Positions 52,508-61,106 of a DNA stretch of 64,000 nucleotides are shown piece after piece; the first letter of the stretch is position 1; every line of letters begins with the position of its first letter. The DNA lies in the NCBI GenBank assembly GCA_036389275.1, contig DASVQE010000107.1, positions 62,001 through 126,000 of the forward strand, in the 5' to 3' direction. The position numbers and the translations under genes are program-made. The DNA is from QHVT01 sp036389275. GTDB taxonomy: Bacteria; Acidobacteriota; Thermoanaerobaculia; Gp7-AA8. The notes beneath the pieces were generated by a model. It searched no databases, was not told where the DNA came from, and was given only the letters and a program-made list of their open reading frames with translations.

Positions 52508-53112
52508 GGCGAGAGCCGCTCGATGATCCAGTCTTTCGGCTCGCGCAGCCGGTAGACGAAGCGGTCGTGCAGCCGGTCGGCGCGCCCTTGCCAGAACTCG
52601 ATCTCCAGCGGGATCACGCGGAAGCCGCCCCAGTGCGGCGGGCGCGGCACGGGACGGTCGCCATAGTTCGCCTCGAGGTCGCGGAATCGCTGATCGAGAT
52701 CGCCGCGTCCCGGGATGACGCTGCTCTGCGACGACGCCCACGCGCCGAGCTGGCTGCCGCGCGGCCGCGTCGCAAAGTACGCGTCCGACTCTTCCTCGGT
52801 GGTCTTGACCGCCGCCCCTTCGACCCGCACCTGCCGCTCCAGCGCCGGCCAGTAGAAGCAGAGCGCCACGCGCGGGTTGTCGCTCAGCTGCGCGCCCTTG
52901 CGGCTGTTGTAGTTCGTGAAGAAGACGAAGCCGCGCTCGTCGAAGCCTTTCAGCAGGCAGACGCGCGCGGTGACCAGGCCGTTGCGATCGGAGGTAGCCA
53001 CCGTCATCGCCTCCGGCATCTGCTGCTGCCGCTGCTTCGCCTCGTCGAACCAGCGCGCGAACTGCTCGAACGGGGTCTTGGCGAGGTCGGTCTCCAGCAA
53101 CTGCGACGTCAT
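52504..53112 (-). CDS. pdxH: Pyridoxamine 5'-phosphate oxidase
   Basis: The 202-residue FMN enzyme oxidises pyridoxamine or pyridoxine 5'-phosphate to pyridoxal 5'-phosphate. Landmarks include PEAMTVATSDRNGLVTARVCLLKGFDERGFVFFTNYNSRKG, PHWGGFRVIPLEIEFWQG and the closing RFVYRL and IIERLSP. It is the last gene of the oxidase operon, overlapping the DUF420 gene by 4 nt, an unusual location for a vitamin B6 gene. Confidence 0.95.
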   Translation of the reverse strand: MTSQLLETDLAKTPFEQFARWFDEAKQRQQQMPEAMTVATSDRNGLVTARVCLLKGFDERGFVFFTNYNSRKGAQLSDNPRVALCFYWPALERQVRVEGAAVKTTEEESDAYFATRPRGSQLGAWASSQSSVIPGRGDLDQRFRDLEANYGDRPVPRPPHWGGFRVIPLEIEFWQGRADRLHDRFVYRLREPKDWIIERLSP

Positions 53113-53540
53113 GACGGGTACCAATGATAGAGGAAGAAGTAGACGAGCACCCCGGTGACCGAGACGTACATCCACAACGGGAAGGTCCAGCGCGCGATGC
53201 GCCGGTGCTGCGGCACGCGCATGCGCAGCCCGTTCATCACGCTGAGAATCGCCAGCGGCACGATGGCCACTGCCAGGATCGTGTGCGTGGTGAGCATGGT
53301 CAGGTAGAACGTGCGGATCGCGCCCGTGCCGGTGAAGTGCGTGACCACGCCGCCGCGCAGCGAGTGGTAGGTGACGTAGCAGGCCAGGAACGCCAGAGAG
53401 GTGAAGCAGGCAGCGAGCATGAAGCGCTTGTGCAGTTGCACGCGCTTGCGGCGGATCAGGACGTAGCCGATCAGCAGGAAGACGCCGCTGAGCGCATTGA
53501 GCGAGGCGTTGAGCGGCGGGAAGAACTGCGCCGGCGTCAT
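53109..53540 (-). CDS. DUF420 (CtaM-like) membrane protein
   Basis: The 143-residue protein has four hydrophobic segments and the DUF420 pattern PPLNASLNALSGVFLL, RKRVQLHKRFMLAAC, TFYLTMLTTHTILA and RRIARWTFPLW. In Bacillus and Staphylococcus the homologue CtaM is needed for haem A-containing oxidases; a role here in oxidase assembly is supported by its place in the operon. It overlaps sco1 and pdxH by 4 nt each. Confidence 0.85.
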   Translation of the reverse strand: MTPAQFFPPLNASLNALSGVFLLIGYVLIRRKRVQLHKRFMLAACFTSLAFLACYVTYHSLRGGVVTHFTGTGAIRTFYLTMLTTHTILAVAIVPLAILSVMNGLRMRVPQHRRIARWTFPLWMYVSVTGVLVYFFLYHWYPS

Positions 53541-54094
53541 TCGCCGGCGAGGCGCTCCACGACCTTCGCCACCTCGTCCACCGACTCGCCGTTCGCGCCG
53601 TCGTAGTAGCCGCGGATCACACCGTCCTTGTCCGCCACCGCGAACTTGGAGCTGTGCAGCAGCGCCTCGGCGCCGCCTTGCGGATCGTTCGCCGCCAGCT
53701 TGAACCCGTCGACGGAGAGCTTGACGATGTCGTCGCGCGTGCCGGTCAGGAACGTCCAGCGCGGATCGTTGCGGACGCGCTTCGCGTACTCGGCCAGTAC
53801 CGCCGGCGTGTCGCGCGCCGGATCGACGCTGATCGAGACGAAGCGCACCGGCGTATCCGCGTCGACCTTCTTCGTCAGCGCGCGCATGTTGTTCGTCATG
53901 ATCGGACAGGAGCCGGTGCAACTGGTGAAGATGAAGTCGTAGACGGTGACGCGGCCCTTGAGCGAGTCGAGCTCGACGCGCGCACCGCGCTCGTCGACGA
54001 GCTTCGCGTCCGGTACGGTGAAGAGCTTCGGCAGCTCCGGCTGCTGCTGACAGGCGGCGACCAGGAGCGCGAGAACGAGGCTACGGATGCGCAT
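53537..54094 (-). CDS. SCO1/SenC family copper chaperone
   Basis: The 185-residue lipoprotein (LLVAACQQ, Cys15) has a thioredoxin fold. The copper motif is TSCTGSCPIM (Cys59 and Cys63), with His147 in LLHSSKF as third ligand. Its job is to deliver copper to the CuA centre of subunit II. The gene overlaps ctaB by 14 nt and the DUF420 gene by 4 nt. Confidence 0.92.
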   Translation of the reverse strand: MRIRSLVLALLVAACQQQPELPKLFTVPDAKLVDERGARVELDSLKGRVTVYDFIFTSCTGSCPIMTNNMRALTKKVDADTPVRFVSISVDPARDTPAVLAEYAKRVRNDPRWTFLTGTRDDIVKLSVDGFKLAANDPQGGAEALLHSSKFAVADKDGVIRGYYDGANGESVDEVAKVVERLAGE

Positions 54095-54974
54095 TGACGA
54101 CCAGGAGCAGCATCACCGCGAGCAGGTAGAGGTTCGAGATCATGAAGACCCGGCGGGCGTTGCGGATGCCGCGGTCGAAGAAGAAGACGATCGTGGCCGC
54201 GAGCAGCGCCGCGCCGCCGAGGATCGCGCCGACGAGGTAGAAGACACCGGCGAGACCGTAGATCGCCGGCAGCACCGACACCGCTAGCAGCGCCAGCGAG
54301 TAGTAGACCGCCTGCCGCGCCACCGCCGCGCCGTGCTCGTCACGGGTCGAGAGCATGGCGAAGCCGCCGCGCGCGTAGTCCTCGCGATAGATCCAACTGA
54401 TGGCCATGAAGTGCGGCAGTTGCCAGAGGAAAAGAATGGCGAACAGCAGCCAGCCGCCGAGGGTGAGCGCGTTCGTGGCGGACGTCCAGCCCATCAGCGG
54501 CGGCACCGCGCCGGGGATCGCGCCGATGACGGTGCAGATCGTGGAGACGCGCTTGAGCGGCGTGTAGACGAAGATGTAGCTGGTCAGCGTGAATGCGCCG
54601 AGGAACGCCGTCAGCCAGTTCACCGCGAGCCCGAGGTAGATCGTGCCGATCACGGCGATGCCGGCGGAGAAGACCAGCGCCGCGCGCGGCGTGATGCGGC
54701 CGGCCGGCAGCGGACGCGTACGGGTGCGGTGCATGCGCGCGTCGTGCTCGCGCTCGACGTACTGATTGAGCGCGTTCGTGCCGGCGGCGACGAGGGCGGT
54801 GCCCACGAGCGTGTGCAGCAGCAGGAGCGGCGACACATGCGCCGCGCCGAACAGATAGCCGGCGGCCGTGGTGATGACGACCATCAGCACGATGCGCGAC
54901 TTCGAGAGCTCGAGGTAGTCGCGCGCGACCGCGCCGGCGCTCGGGCGGACCGTTTCGATGGCGACGCTGCTCAC
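54081..54974 (-). CDS. ctaB: Protoheme IX farnesyltransferase (haem O synthase)
   Basis: The 297-residue UbiA-type prenyltransferase has about nine membrane helices. The Asp-rich site appears as NALNQYVEREHDARMHRTRTRPLP (split here as NQYVEREHDARMHRT and RPLPAG) and the second loop as ISWIYREDYARGGFAML. It adds farnesyl to haem B to make haem O. The GTG start overlaps the ctaA stop by 4 nt. Supplies the haem A route together with ctaA. Confidence 0.94.
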   Translation of the reverse strand: MSSVAIETVRPSAGAVARDYLELSKSRIVLMVVITTAAGYLFGAAHVSPLLLLHTLVGTALVAAGTNALNQYVEREHDARMHRTRTRPLPAGRITPRAALVFSAGIAVIGTIYLGLAVNWLTAFLGAFTLTSYIFVYTPLKRVSTICTVIGAIPGAVPPLMGWTSATNALTLGGWLLFAILFLWQLPHFMAISWIYREDYARGGFAMLSTRDEHGAAVARQAVYYSLALLAVSVLPAIYGLAGVFYLVGAILGGAALLAATIVFFFDRGIRNARRVFMISNLYLLAVMLLLVVNAHP

Positions 54975-55963
54975 GCCGCAACCTCGCTTGCGACAAACGC
55001 ACCAGCTCGCCGCGACGAGGCCTTGCGCCAGGCCACCGCGCGCGCCGACAGCGTCAGCACGAGCGACGTCGCAAAGGTCAGCGCGCCCATCATCACGTGG
55101 ATGCTGGTGATCACCGGCTGCTTCCCGCTCCAGATCACGTAGGCGCCGAGCGTCACCTGCGCGACGACGATCACGGCCAGCAACTGCCCGAGGAAGCGCA
55201 GCGGATGATCGCGCTCGTAGCGCAGCAGGCGGATGGCAATGGCGATGACCGCCACGGCGACGGTGAAGCCGCCGGCGCGATGGACGAAGGCGGAGACGAT
55301 CTCTTTCGAGGTGAGCTCCGGAATCCAGCGGCCGAACGAGCGCGGGAAATCGGGGATGGCCAGGCCGGCGTGCAGGTGACGCATCACCGCGCCGGCGAGG
55401 ATCTGCGCGTAGATCAGCGCGGTCAGGCCCGAGGCCATGCGCACCGGCGCGTCGCCGCGCTCGAGCGTGCGCAGCGTGGCGAACCAGCGCGAGGTGAAGA
55501 AAGCGATGGAGACGTTGATCGAGAAGAAGATCTCCGCGAGCGCCGCGTGCGAGATCGAGATCGCCTTCGGCAGCAGGAAGATCACAGTGAGGCCGCCGAG
55601 GAGACCCTGCACGAGGACCGCGGCGAGCGAGCACCAGCCGAGGCGGCGGACGAAGCGCTTCGGCTCGCGGAGCTGCAGCCAGATCGCCTGCAGCACGACC
55701 AGGAATCCCACGGTCGAGGCGAGCAGACGATGGCCGTGCTCGTAGAAGATGTTGCCCACCCACTTGCTCAGCGGGAAGGCGAACATGTTCGAGCCGTAGG
55801 TGGTCGGCCAGTCGGGAACGGAGAGGCCGGCGTCGTGCGAGGTCACCATCGCGCCGGCGAAGATGAGGAACAGCGTCAGCGCCGCGACGAGCTTCGTGAA
55901 GCGGCGGAGTGCCGTGGGTGTGAGGTCCGTCGACGACTGGTGAATCGGGGTGAGTGGTTTCAA
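54971..55963 (-). CDS. ctaA: Haem A synthase (COX15/CtaA)
   Basis: The 330-residue protein has eight membrane helices in two related halves, with His residues in NIFYEHGHRLLAST, SHAALAEIFF, FVHRAGGF and SIHVMMGAL placed to bind haem. GLSVPDWPTTYGSNMF and GLAIPDFPRSFGRWIP are the repeated loops. It oxidises haem O to haem A for the oxidase. It lies just after subunit II (1-nt gap) and overlaps ctaB. Confidence 0.94.
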   Translation of the reverse strand: MKPLTPIHQSSTDLTPTALRRFTKLVAALTLFLIFAGAMVTSHDAGLSVPDWPTTYGSNMFAFPLSKWVGNIFYEHGHRLLASTVGFLVVLQAIWLQLREPKRFVRRLGWCSLAAVLVQGLLGGLTVIFLLPKAISISHAALAEIFFSINVSIAFFTSRWFATLRTLERGDAPVRMASGLTALIYAQILAGAVMRHLHAGLAIPDFPRSFGRWIPELTSKEIVSAFVHRAGGFTVAVAVIAIAIRLLRYERDHPLRFLGQLLAVIVVAQVTLGAYVIWSGKQPVITSIHVMMGALTFATSLVLTLSARAVAWRKASSRRAGAFVASEVAA

Positions 55964-55964
55964 A

Positions 55965-56732
55965 TCAGGAGCCCATGGTTGCCAGCAACGGAGTCTGCGT
56001 TCCCATCCACTTGTCGAAATCGGCCTTGGTGTGGACCTGGTACTGTCCCTTCATCCGGTAGTGGCCGAGACCGCAGAGCTGCGCGCAGGCGATGTCCCAG
56101 GACTCCGCGCCGCTCGACTTGATGGGCGTGAAGTGTACCGGAACTTCCATCCCCGGGATCGCATCCTGTTTCACCCGCATGTACGGCAGGAAGAAACTGT
56201 GGATGACATCCTTCGAGGTGAGGCGGATGATCACCGGCCGGTTCACCTCGAGGTGCAACTGGTTGAGCGTGGTGACGTCGTCCTTCGCGTTCGGATCGGA
56301 AGGATCGATCCCGAGCGGATTCGACGAGCTGACGTACTTGACGTTGGTGCGGCCGAAGATGTGATCTGGGCCGGGATAGTGGACGTTCCAGGCGAACTGC
56401 TCGCCCACCACGCGGATCTCCATGGCGTTGGCGTCGTTGGTCGGACGCTTGGTCCAGCGATACCAGGCCGGGATCGAGAAGCCGACCAGCAGGATCACTT
56501 CGACCACGGCCACGCCCGCTTCCGCGTACGTCGACAGGTGCGAGTGCGTGCCGTGATAGACCGCCTTCGGATTCCGCGAGGCGCGGAAGCGCATGAGCAT
56601 GTAGACGAACAGCAGGCCCCAACCGACGAAGAGGATGAGCATCAGCCAGTGCACGTAGGCGCTGAGCTGATCGAGCTCGGGACCATGCGCCGAATAGTCG
56701 GGCGGCATGTACTGAGCGAGGAATTCCCTCAT
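55965..56732 (-). CDS. coxB: Cytochrome c oxidase subunit II
   Basis: The 255-residue protein has two membrane helices (about 27-47 and 71-90) and a cupredoxin domain with the CuA site: His178 (VIHSFFLP), then Cys216, Cys220, His224 and Met227 in CAQLCGLGHYRM. CuA receives electrons from cytochrome c. No fused cytochrome c domain is present, so the donor must be separate. Its ATG overlaps the preceding small gene by 4 nt; it sits after subunits I, III and IV, not first. Confidence 0.95.
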   Translation of the reverse strand: MREFLAQYMPPDYSAHGPELDQLSAYVHWLMLILFVGWGLLFVYMLMRFRASRNPKAVYHGTHSHLSTYAEAGVAVVEVILLVGFSIPAWYRWTKRPTNDANAMEIRVVGEQFAWNVHYPGPDHIFGRTNVKYVSSSNPLGIDPSDPNAKDDVTTLNQLHLEVNRPVIIRLTSKDVIHSFFLPYMRVKQDAIPGMEVPVHFTPIKSSGAESWDIACAQLCGLGHYRMKGQYQVHTKADFDKWMGTQTPLLATMGS

Positions 56733-56980
56733 GCGTGCGGTCCTCCTTCAATCACGCGGAACTGTTCGCGAAAACGCTTCTGCGCTTTCGCGCGGCGCCA
56801 GAACGTCCAGAACAGCGCCACGAATGCGATCTGTACGAATCCCACCAGCCCGAGCAGCACCCAGATCCCGTTGTTCATCCCCTTGACCATCGGATCGCCC
56901 GACGCGCCGTAGCACACCGGACACGCGAACGCCGGCGCGGCCATGAGGATGACGAGAACGAGCGGAACGAGCCGTCTCAC
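56729..56980 (-). CDS. Small exported/membrane protein with CPVC motif
   Basis: The 83-residue protein starts at GTG 56980, overlapping the upstream gene (GTGA). A signal-like N-terminus (RRLVPLVLVILMAAPAFA) is followed by CPVCYGASGDPMVKGMNN, one membrane helix and a basic tail. The CxxC right after the cleavage site suggests redox, metal or thioether chemistry. Similar small genes recur beside oxidase operons, but no function is known. Confidence 0.75.
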   Translation of the reverse strand: MRRLVPLVLVILMAAPAFACPVCYGASGDPMVKGMNNGIWVLLGLVGFVQIAFVALFWTFWRRAKAQKRFREQFRVIEGGPHA

Positions 56981-57177
56981 GGCAGCTCCTTCAGCTTCAC
57001 GAACACCTTCTTGCCGTACACGATCAGCACGGCGGCGGTGGCGAAGAAGAGAAGGCTCAGCGCGAGCGCGCCCGCGCTCCGCTCGACGGCGAACTGGCGC
57101 ACGCCCCACATCCCGACGAACAGCGACAGGATCACCGTGACGACGACGAAGAGGATGTGGAAGGCGCGGAGTGACAT
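56977..57177 (-). CDS. 66-residue two-helix membrane protein in oxidase operon
   Basis: A tiny protein with helices at about 7-27 and 37-55 and a basic end (GKKVFVKLKELP). No family is recognised. It overlaps the CPVC gene by 4 nt and follows subunit IV by 7 nt, so it is translated from the oxidase transcript and may be an accessory subunit. Confidence 0.7.
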   Translation of the reverse strand: MSLRAFHILFVVVTVILSLFVGMWGVRQFAVERSAGALALSLLFFATAAVLIVYGKKVFVKLKELP

Positions 57178-57184
57178 GGGGATC

Positions 57185-57670
57185 CTAGTGTCCGGAGTGT
57201 TCGGGCGCCGGCTTTCCGGGCGCCGGCTTGCTGGCGTTCAGGTCGTAGCCGGGCCAGACCTTCTCGGCGTTGTCGCGCTGGTGCCACGGGCCCCAGAGCA
57301 GCATGCCGAAGAAGAAGACGGTCATGAGCAGCACGGCGTAAATGAGCTTGCGCTCGGAGATGAGGTGCATGAAGAACGCGGCGACGAGCGAGCCCTTCAC
57401 CAGCGCCACCGACAGGGCCAGGATGATGGCCAGGTGCGTCGGCAGGTGCAGTTGGCTGATGGCCACCGTGACGATGGTCAGCACCGCCAGCGCGCCGAAG
57501 ACATAGAGGTATTTCCGGATTTCCTTCCGGATGGCCTCGGGGCTGTTGTCGTGGCCATGATGCTCGTGCGTCGGATGCTCGTGCTCGCCGAGCGGCTCGT
57601 GGCCAATGCCGCCGGCCTGCTGATCGGGCGCCCAGTGGGCGGCGTTGTGCGGTGCTGCGTTGTCCGTCAT
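57185..57670 (-). CDS. Cytochrome c oxidase subunit IV (prokaryotic type), His-rich N-terminus
   Basis: The 161-residue protein has three membrane helices in the CyoD/subunit IV pattern (YLYVFGALAVLTIVTVAI, LALSVALVKGSLVAAFFMHL, LLMTVFFFGMLLWGP). The first 45 residues are hydrophilic with clustered His (EHEHPTHEHHGHD). It stabilises the oxidase; the His cluster might bind metal. It lies 8 nt after subunit III. Confidence 0.87.
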   Translation of the reverse strand: MTDNAAPHNAAHWAPDQQAGGIGHEPLGEHEHPTHEHHGHDNSPEAIRKEIRKYLYVFGALAVLTIVTVAISQLHLPTHLAIILALSVALVKGSLVAAFFMHLISERKLIYAVLLMTVFFFGMLLWGPWHQRDNAEKVWPGYDLNASKPAPGKPAPEHSGH

Positions 57671-57678
57671 CTCCGCTC

Positions 57679-58347
57679 CTACAGTAGATACAGAATCGGG
57701 AAGAGGAAGATCCACACCAGATCGACGAAGTGCCAGTAGAGGCCCGTCACCTCGACCCGGTTCGTGTACTGATCGCGGTTGGTCTCCCACATCTTCGCGC
57801 CCGGCCCGAGGAGATAGGCGAAGACGATCATGCCGCCGAGGACGTGCAGGCCGTGCAGTCCCGTCATCACAAAGTACGTGGCGAAGAAGTTGTTCGTCGA
57901 CGGGTAGTGATGATGCTGGAACTTGGTCGCGTACTCGATGCTCTTGATGACCATGAAGCCGAGGCCGCAGAGCAGGGTGATGGCGAGAAACATCTTGCCG
58001 CGGCGGAGATTGCCGAGGCGGAGATTCGCCCACGCGAGCACGACCGTCACCGACGAGCCGATGAGCACGAAGGTGTTGAGCGTGGCCAGCGGAATGTTCA
58101 GCTCTTCCCAGCCGTGCGGCCAGACCGGCGCGCTGGTGCGCAGCAGGATCAGCGTTGAGAAGAGAGCGCCGAAGAGCATCACCTCCGACGCCAGGAAGAG
58201 CCAGATCCCGAGCTTGCCGTTGTAGAGGCCCGTGTCGGGACGGGCGTGCAGCGTGTACGGGATCTCGATCTCGTGATGGCCGCCGCCGTGCGGGTCGTGC
58301 GCGGCATGCAGACCGTGCGGATCGCCATGCAGGTCGATGGTCGTCAT
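57679..58347 (-). CDS. coxC: Cytochrome c oxidase subunit III
   Basis: The 222-residue protein has about six membrane segments and the subunit III signatures GIWLFLASEVMLFGALF, TGLHGLHVLGGMIV and GLYWHFVDLVWIFLFP. The N-terminus is His-rich (LHGDPHGLHAAHDPHGGGHH), as in subunit IV. The ATG shares one base with the subunit I stop (TGATG). Confidence 0.95.
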   Translation of the reverse strand: MTTIDLHGDPHGLHAAHDPHGGGHHEIEIPYTLHARPDTGLYNGKLGIWLFLASEVMLFGALFSTLILLRTSAPVWPHGWEELNIPLATLNTFVLIGSSVTVVLAWANLRLGNLRRGKMFLAITLLCGLGFMVIKSIEYATKFQHHHYPSTNNFFATYFVMTGLHGLHVLGGMIVFAYLLGPGAKMWETNRDQYTNRVEVTGLYWHFVDLVWIFLFPILYLL

Positions 58348-60248
58348 CAGCTCTCCTTCTGCGCGACGGCGACGGTCGGCAGCATGCCGCCGCCGTGGCC
58401 GGTCGGCGTCAGGCCGTCATCGGGCGTGTTCTGCGGCAAAAAGTCGGCGGCGTCGTAGCCGGGGACGCTGTACTCGTACGGCCCGCGATAGACCACCGGC
58501 AGCACTTCGAAGTTGCCGTGCGCGAGCGGCGGCGCCGTGGCGGCGGCCCACTCGAGCGTGGTGGCGTCCCAGTGATTCGCGCCGACGCGCTGCCCTTTGA
58601 AGATGCTGATGAAGAAGTTCAGGATGAACGGGATCTGCGCGACGAGCAGCAGCCAGGCCGCCGAGGAGATGAACACGTTCGTGTGCAGCACCGGCTTGGC
58701 GTGCATGTACTGCGAGCCGCCGTCGTAGAGGCGGCGCGAGACGCCGGCCAGACCCTGGATGAACATCGGGAAGAAGACGCAGTTGATGCAGACGAACGAG
58801 AACCAGAAGTGCACCTTCCCCCAGAACTCGTTCATGTTCCGCCCGACCGCTTTCGGGTACCAGTAGTAGATGCCGGAGAACATGGCGAAGATCGTCCCCG
58901 GCGCGACCACGTAGTGGAAGTGGCCGATGACGTAGTAGGTGTCGTGCAGATGGATGTCGGCGGCGGCGAGGCCGAGCGGCAGGCCGGTCAGGCCGCCGAT
59001 GCCGAACATCGGCAGGAACGCGAGGGCGAAGAGCATCGGCACGGTGAAGCGGATCGATGCGCCCCATAGCGAGATGATCAGGGCCGTCAAAATGATCACC
59101 GACGGGATCGAGATGATCATCGTGGTGGTCTGGAAGAAGGCGCTGATGGCCGTGCCCATGCCGGTGAGGAACATGTGGTGCGCCCACACCACGAAGGACA
59201 TGAAGCCGAGGAAGACGCCCGCGCCGACCAGCGACTTGTAGCCCCACAGAGGTTTGCGGGTGTTATTGGCGATGACCTCGGAGATGATCCCCATGCCCGG
59301 CAGGATGAGCACGTAGACCTCCGGGTGCGCGAGGAACCAGAAGAGGTGCTGCCAGAGCAGCGGATTGCCGCCGCCGGCGTTGGCCAGCGGCGTGCCGCTG
59401 ACCACCAGGCCGCTCGGCAGGAAGAAGCTCGTGCCGGCCACGCGGTCCATGAGCTGCAGGATGGCCGCGGCCTCGAGCGGCGGGAAAGCGAGCAGCAGCA
59501 GGAACGAGGTCACGAGCTGCGCCCAGACGAAGAACGGCAGGCGCATGAAGGTGAGCCCCTTGGCCCGGAGCTGGAAAATGGTGACGATAAAGTTGATCGA
59601 TCCGAGTAGCGATGAAGTGATGAGCAAAATCATCGCTAAAATCCAGACCGTCTGTCCGTGCGTGGCGATCACCGACAGCGGCGGATACGAGGTCCAGCCG
59701 GAGTTTGGTGCACCTCCGGGCACGAAGAAGCTCGAGAGCATGAGCAGTCCGCCCGGCAGGTAGAGCCAGTAGGACATCATGTTCAGCTTCGGGAAGGCCA
59801 TGTCGGGCGCGCCGATCTGCAGCGGCACGACGTAGTTGCCGAAGGCGCCGACGGCCAGCGGCACGATGGCCAGGAAGACCATGACCGTGCCGTGCATGGC
59901 GCCGAGCTGGTTGTAGAACTCCGGCAGCATCACGCCGCCGGGCGCGTTCGACTGCCCGAGGAACTTCGCGATCAGCGCCGGGAACGGACGTCCCGGAAAG
60001 GCCAGCTGCCAGCGCATCAGCAGCATCATCGAGAAGCCCATCAGCAGGAACGTCAGCGCCGTGACGGCGTACTGAATCCCGATCCACTTATGGTCGGTCG
60101 AGAAGACGTACTTGCGGATGAACGGAACGTGATGCCCATGCTCGCCCGCCTCCGCCTCCGAAACGCGGATGGCTTCCTCGAGCGCGCGCCTGGCGTCGCG
60201 CGCGTACATCCACTGGGTCCCGACCCGGATCTGTCGTTTCGGTGGCAT
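58347..60248 (-). CDS. coxA: Cytochrome c oxidase subunit I
   Basis: The 633-residue catalytic subunit has haem a/a3 and CuB ligands in GAMHGTVMVFLA, HPEVYVLILPGMG (His-Tyr pair), WAHHMFLTGM and YYVIGHFHYVV. TDHKWIG begins the first helix. About 50 hydrophilic residues precede it, longer than usual, including a charged ALEEAIRVSEAEAGEHG stretch. This is the haem-copper A-family type. It lies 21 nt after the cupredoxin-like gene and overlaps subunit III by one base. Confidence 0.96.
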   Translation of the reverse strand: MPPKRQIRVGTQWMYARDARRALEEAIRVSEAEAGEHGHHVPFIRKYVFSTDHKWIGIQYAVTALTFLLMGFSMMLLMRWQLAFPGRPFPALIAKFLGQSNAPGGVMLPEFYNQLGAMHGTVMVFLAIVPLAVGAFGNYVVPLQIGAPDMAFPKLNMMSYWLYLPGGLLMLSSFFVPGGAPNSGWTSYPPLSVIATHGQTVWILAMILLITSSLLGSINFIVTIFQLRAKGLTFMRLPFFVWAQLVTSFLLLLAFPPLEAAAILQLMDRVAGTSFFLPSGLVVSGTPLANAGGGNPLLWQHLFWFLAHPEVYVLILPGMGIISEVIANNTRKPLWGYKSLVGAGVFLGFMSFVVWAHHMFLTGMGTAISAFFQTTTMIISIPSVIILTALIISLWGASIRFTVPMLFALAFLPMFGIGGLTGLPLGLAAADIHLHDTYYVIGHFHYVVAPGTIFAMFSGIYYWYPKAVGRNMNEFWGKVHFWFSFVCINCVFFPMFIQGLAGVSRRLYDGGSQYMHAKPVLHTNVFISSAAWLLLVAQIPFILNFFISIFKGQRVGANHWDATTLEWAAATAPPLAHGNFEVLPVVYRGPYEYSVPGYDAADFLPQNTPDDGLTPTGHGGGMLPTVAVAQKES

Positions 60249-60269
60249 TGCTCCTCCGCTCGAGCGCCG

Positions 60270-61100
60270 CTATCCCTTGAAGGTGAAGGTGACCTGCTTC
60301 TGCTCTTTCGGCCCGACCGTGACCTGCTGCTCCTGCTGGCCGTACTTCTCGTGCCACGCCACGACGGTGTAGTTGCCCGGCGGGAGGTTGGCGATCGAGA
60401 AGGTGCCGTTCATCTGCGAGGTGCTGTGGAACGGATGCGGCAGCACGACCATGTACGACTTCATCCAGCCGTGCACGTCGCACTTGATGCGGAACGGCGT
60501 CATCTCCGGCTTGTCGAACTTCTTGGTCGAGACCATCCCCTGCACCGGCTGCCCTTCATTGAACTGGGCGTTGACGGCCGGCATGGCGTGCACGTTGTGC
60601 AGCGTGGCGTCGCTGTTCTTGATCTGGATCGGCTGGCCGACCTGCACCGCGCTCACGTGCGGGTGGTACTGGCAGCCGCGCTGGTCGAGCACCGCCGCCT
60701 GCGTCGGCGCCGGGAAGTTGCCGGCCGGCGGATTCTTCACCCAGACGATGACGTTGGCGAGCTCGCCGCCCGGACCGACGGTCACTTCCTCTTCCGGCGC
60801 CGGCGTCGTGTGCTGCGAGGCGCAGTACGGATCGGCGCCCATCTGCAGCACCGGCATCTTCGGCGCCGCGCCTTCGAACTTCACCACGCCGCCGATGGTC
60901 GCGGCGTCCGCCACAACAGGCGCCGATGCGGCCGGAGTGGCCGCGGCCGACTCGCCGCTCGTGGCCGACTCGGTGGCCGGCGGCGCCTGATCGTCCTCGC
61001 CGAGCTCTTTCTCGTCGACGACTTCCTTTCCGCCGCCGCAGGCGACGAAGACGACCAGCAGCAGTGCGTACAAGAGAGTGAGGTACTTCCGGACAGACAT
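60270..61100 (-). CDS. Cupredoxin-like lipoprotein with CarboxypepD_reg-like domain
   Basis: The 276-residue lipoprotein (FVACGGG, Cys21) has a low-complexity Ala/Thr/Ser/Glu linker to about 66. A predicted blue-copper-like domain follows, with His168/His171 (LHNVHAMP) and Cys207, His210 and Met213 (KCDVHGWM), the ligand order of type-1 copper proteins. The end (GTFSIANLPPGNYTVVAWHE) is a carboxypeptidase-regulatory-like fold. Its place between the octahaem cytochrome and subunit I makes an electron-transfer role likely. Confidence 0.82.
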   Translation of the reverse strand: MSVRKYLTLLYALLLVVFVACGGGKEVVDEKELGEDDQAPPATESATSGESAAATPAASAPVVADAATIGGVVKFEGAAPKMPVLQMGADPYCASQHTTPAPEEEVTVGPGGELANVIVWVKNPPAGNFPAPTQAAVLDQRGCQYHPHVSAVQVGQPIQIKNSDATLHNVHAMPAVNAQFNEGQPVQGMVSTKKFDKPEMTPFRIKCDVHGWMKSYMVVLPHPFHSTSQMNGTFSIANLPPGNYTVVAWHEKYGQQEQQVTVGPKEQKQVTFTFKG

Positions 61101-61106
61101 CGTTCT

